A program made the translations under genes and the position numbers. The notes beneath the pieces were generated by a model, which had not been told where the DNA came from, made no database searches, and saw only the letters and a list, made by a program, of their open reading frames with translations. A stretch of 64,000 nt of DNA from Corynebacterium comes (lineage in GTDB: Bacteria; Actinomycetota; Actinomycetes; Mycobacteriales; Mycobacteriaceae), in assembly GCF_009734405.1 (NCBI RefSeq), contig NZ_CP046453.1, forward strand, positions 992,001 through 1,056,000, in the 5' to 3' direction. Below, piece by piece: positions 63,456-64,000 of this stretch (its first letter is position 1; each line of letters opens with the position of its first letter).

Positions 63456-64000
63456 ATGGATCGAGTGAGGTACCTCGTCGAGACGGCCCGGGAGGTCGCC
63501 CACATTCCGGAGGCGGGGCGGCGTGCCGCCGTCGAGCGGTGGTTGCTCGAGTATGCGGCGCTCAATGTCCACCTGGACGTGATCCAGGCGGTGGTGGTGG
63601 CCGAACAGCTGGCACGCCGTTACGGCTACTGGGCCATCACTGATGAACGGTCCTGGGACCGGCTGTGCCGGGTTCCGCTGCGCACGGAACTCGAATGGTC
63701 CCTCGACGGGGTCTATCCGGCGGATTTCGCCCGCCCGATCTCCACCCCCGGCCCCCGGGACGGGGAAGTGGAACTCTTCCTGCCGGAGGACGTTCCGGGC
63801 GCGCCGCTGGATGAGCGGAGTGAGCTGGTGGGGCACCGCGATGTCGCCGCGCCCGAGGTCCCCGTGCCGGACTTCATGGACTTCGCCGACTGCGTGGGGG
63901 AGCGGGAACGGGCGATGCTGGGCAAGATCGTGGAAGTTCATGGCCTGGTGCGCTGGGAGGTCGACCTTCCGGGGGGCCTGCCCTGCCAGCTGGATTTCGA
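63456..64000 (+). CDS. hypothetical protein, truncated at the window end
   Basis: The first 181 codons of a protein with no recognised family. It is soluble, starts MDRVRYLVETAREVAHIPEA and contains the segment ERAMLGKIVEVHGLVRWEVDLP at the end of what is visible. No stop occurs before base 64000. An HNH endonuclease of the corynebacterial type is a loose possibility from the general look. TGGAAT lies 7 nt before the ATG, a weak leaderless candidate. Confidence 0.6.
   Translation, partial: MDRVRYLVETAREVAHIPEAGRRAAVERWLLEYAALNVHLDVIQAVVVAEQLARRYGYWAITDERSWDRLCRVPLRTELEWSLDGVYPADFARPISTPGPRDGEVELFLPEDVPGAPLDERSELVGHRDVAAPEVPVPDFMDFADCVGERERAMLGKIVEVHGLVRWEVDLPGGLPCQLDF

Overview
The window is a high-GC actinobacterial chromosome segment and almost certainly a Corynebacterium. 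The gene order typA - lpqW-like - mshB - fdxC - dapC - dapD - dapE - LOG - folP2 - gpgS - DUF3117 - glgA/glgC - methyltransferase - sigE - anti-sigma - tatB - mrp - DUF1003 - MgtE-like - odhA follows the block I recall from Corynebacterium glutamicum and, with gaps, Mycobacterium tuberculosis (typA to kgd). The OdhA protein is the fused E2/E1 form typical of Corynebacteriales. Gene names rest on motifs and remembered families; no database search was run.

Layout. 1-9.7 kb: a truncated DUF402 gene and a secreted protein (minus strand), then typA, an MFS carrier, an LpqW-like lipoprotein, mshB, a small membrane protein, fdxC, dapC and a pseudouridine synthase. 9.7-18.8 kb: a GtrA-like protein, two dapD paralogues around an amino acid permease, dapE, a LOG-family protein, folP2, gpgS, a DivIVA-like protein, a 55-aa DUF3117 protein and an RlmA-like methyltransferase. 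18.8-22.8 kb: glycogen/maltosyl-phosphate genes (glgA/glgM, glgC) with a GH32-like gene behind glgA that seems to start at ATT. 22.8-29.4 kb: O-methyltransferase, SigE with its anti-sigma factor, TatB, Mrp, DUF1003, MgtE-like protein, a stress protein and a lipoprotein. 29.5-38.8 kb: OdhA, a fused ABC exporter, an EcsC protein and an AroE-like enzyme. 38.8-53.5 kb is more accessory: esterase, acidic protein, beta-lactamase-like hydrolase, MFS carrier, PEP synthase, nucleoside hydrolase, a three-part ECF transporter plus a DUF418-type membrane protein, and a trimethylamine-monooxygenase-like FMO behind a long structured leader.

53.5-58.1 kb is a visibly lower-GC island: an orphan ParA-type ATPase, a PLD nuclease/SF2 helicase/DUF3427 fusion and a translationally coupled NUDIX hydrolase, bracketed by a short repeat. 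It looks like a genome-defence cassette and is the best candidate for a poorly described system. 58-64 kb holds a secreted beta-helix protein with an operator-like promoter, an amino acid permease, a DEAD-box RNA helicase with an RGG tail, and a truncated gene of unknown function.

A recurrent regulatory theme is leaderless initiation: at many starts a TANNNT -10 hexamer sits 6-8 nt before the ATG or GTG with no ribosome binding site between. This settles several start codons here. The lysine/peptidoglycan (dapC, dapD, dapE), mycothiol (mshB), methylglucose lipopolysaccharide/glycogen (gpgS, glgA, glgC) and central carbon (odhA, ppsA) genes together form the conserved metabolic core. No tRNA, rRNA, CRISPR array or transposase gene was seen.
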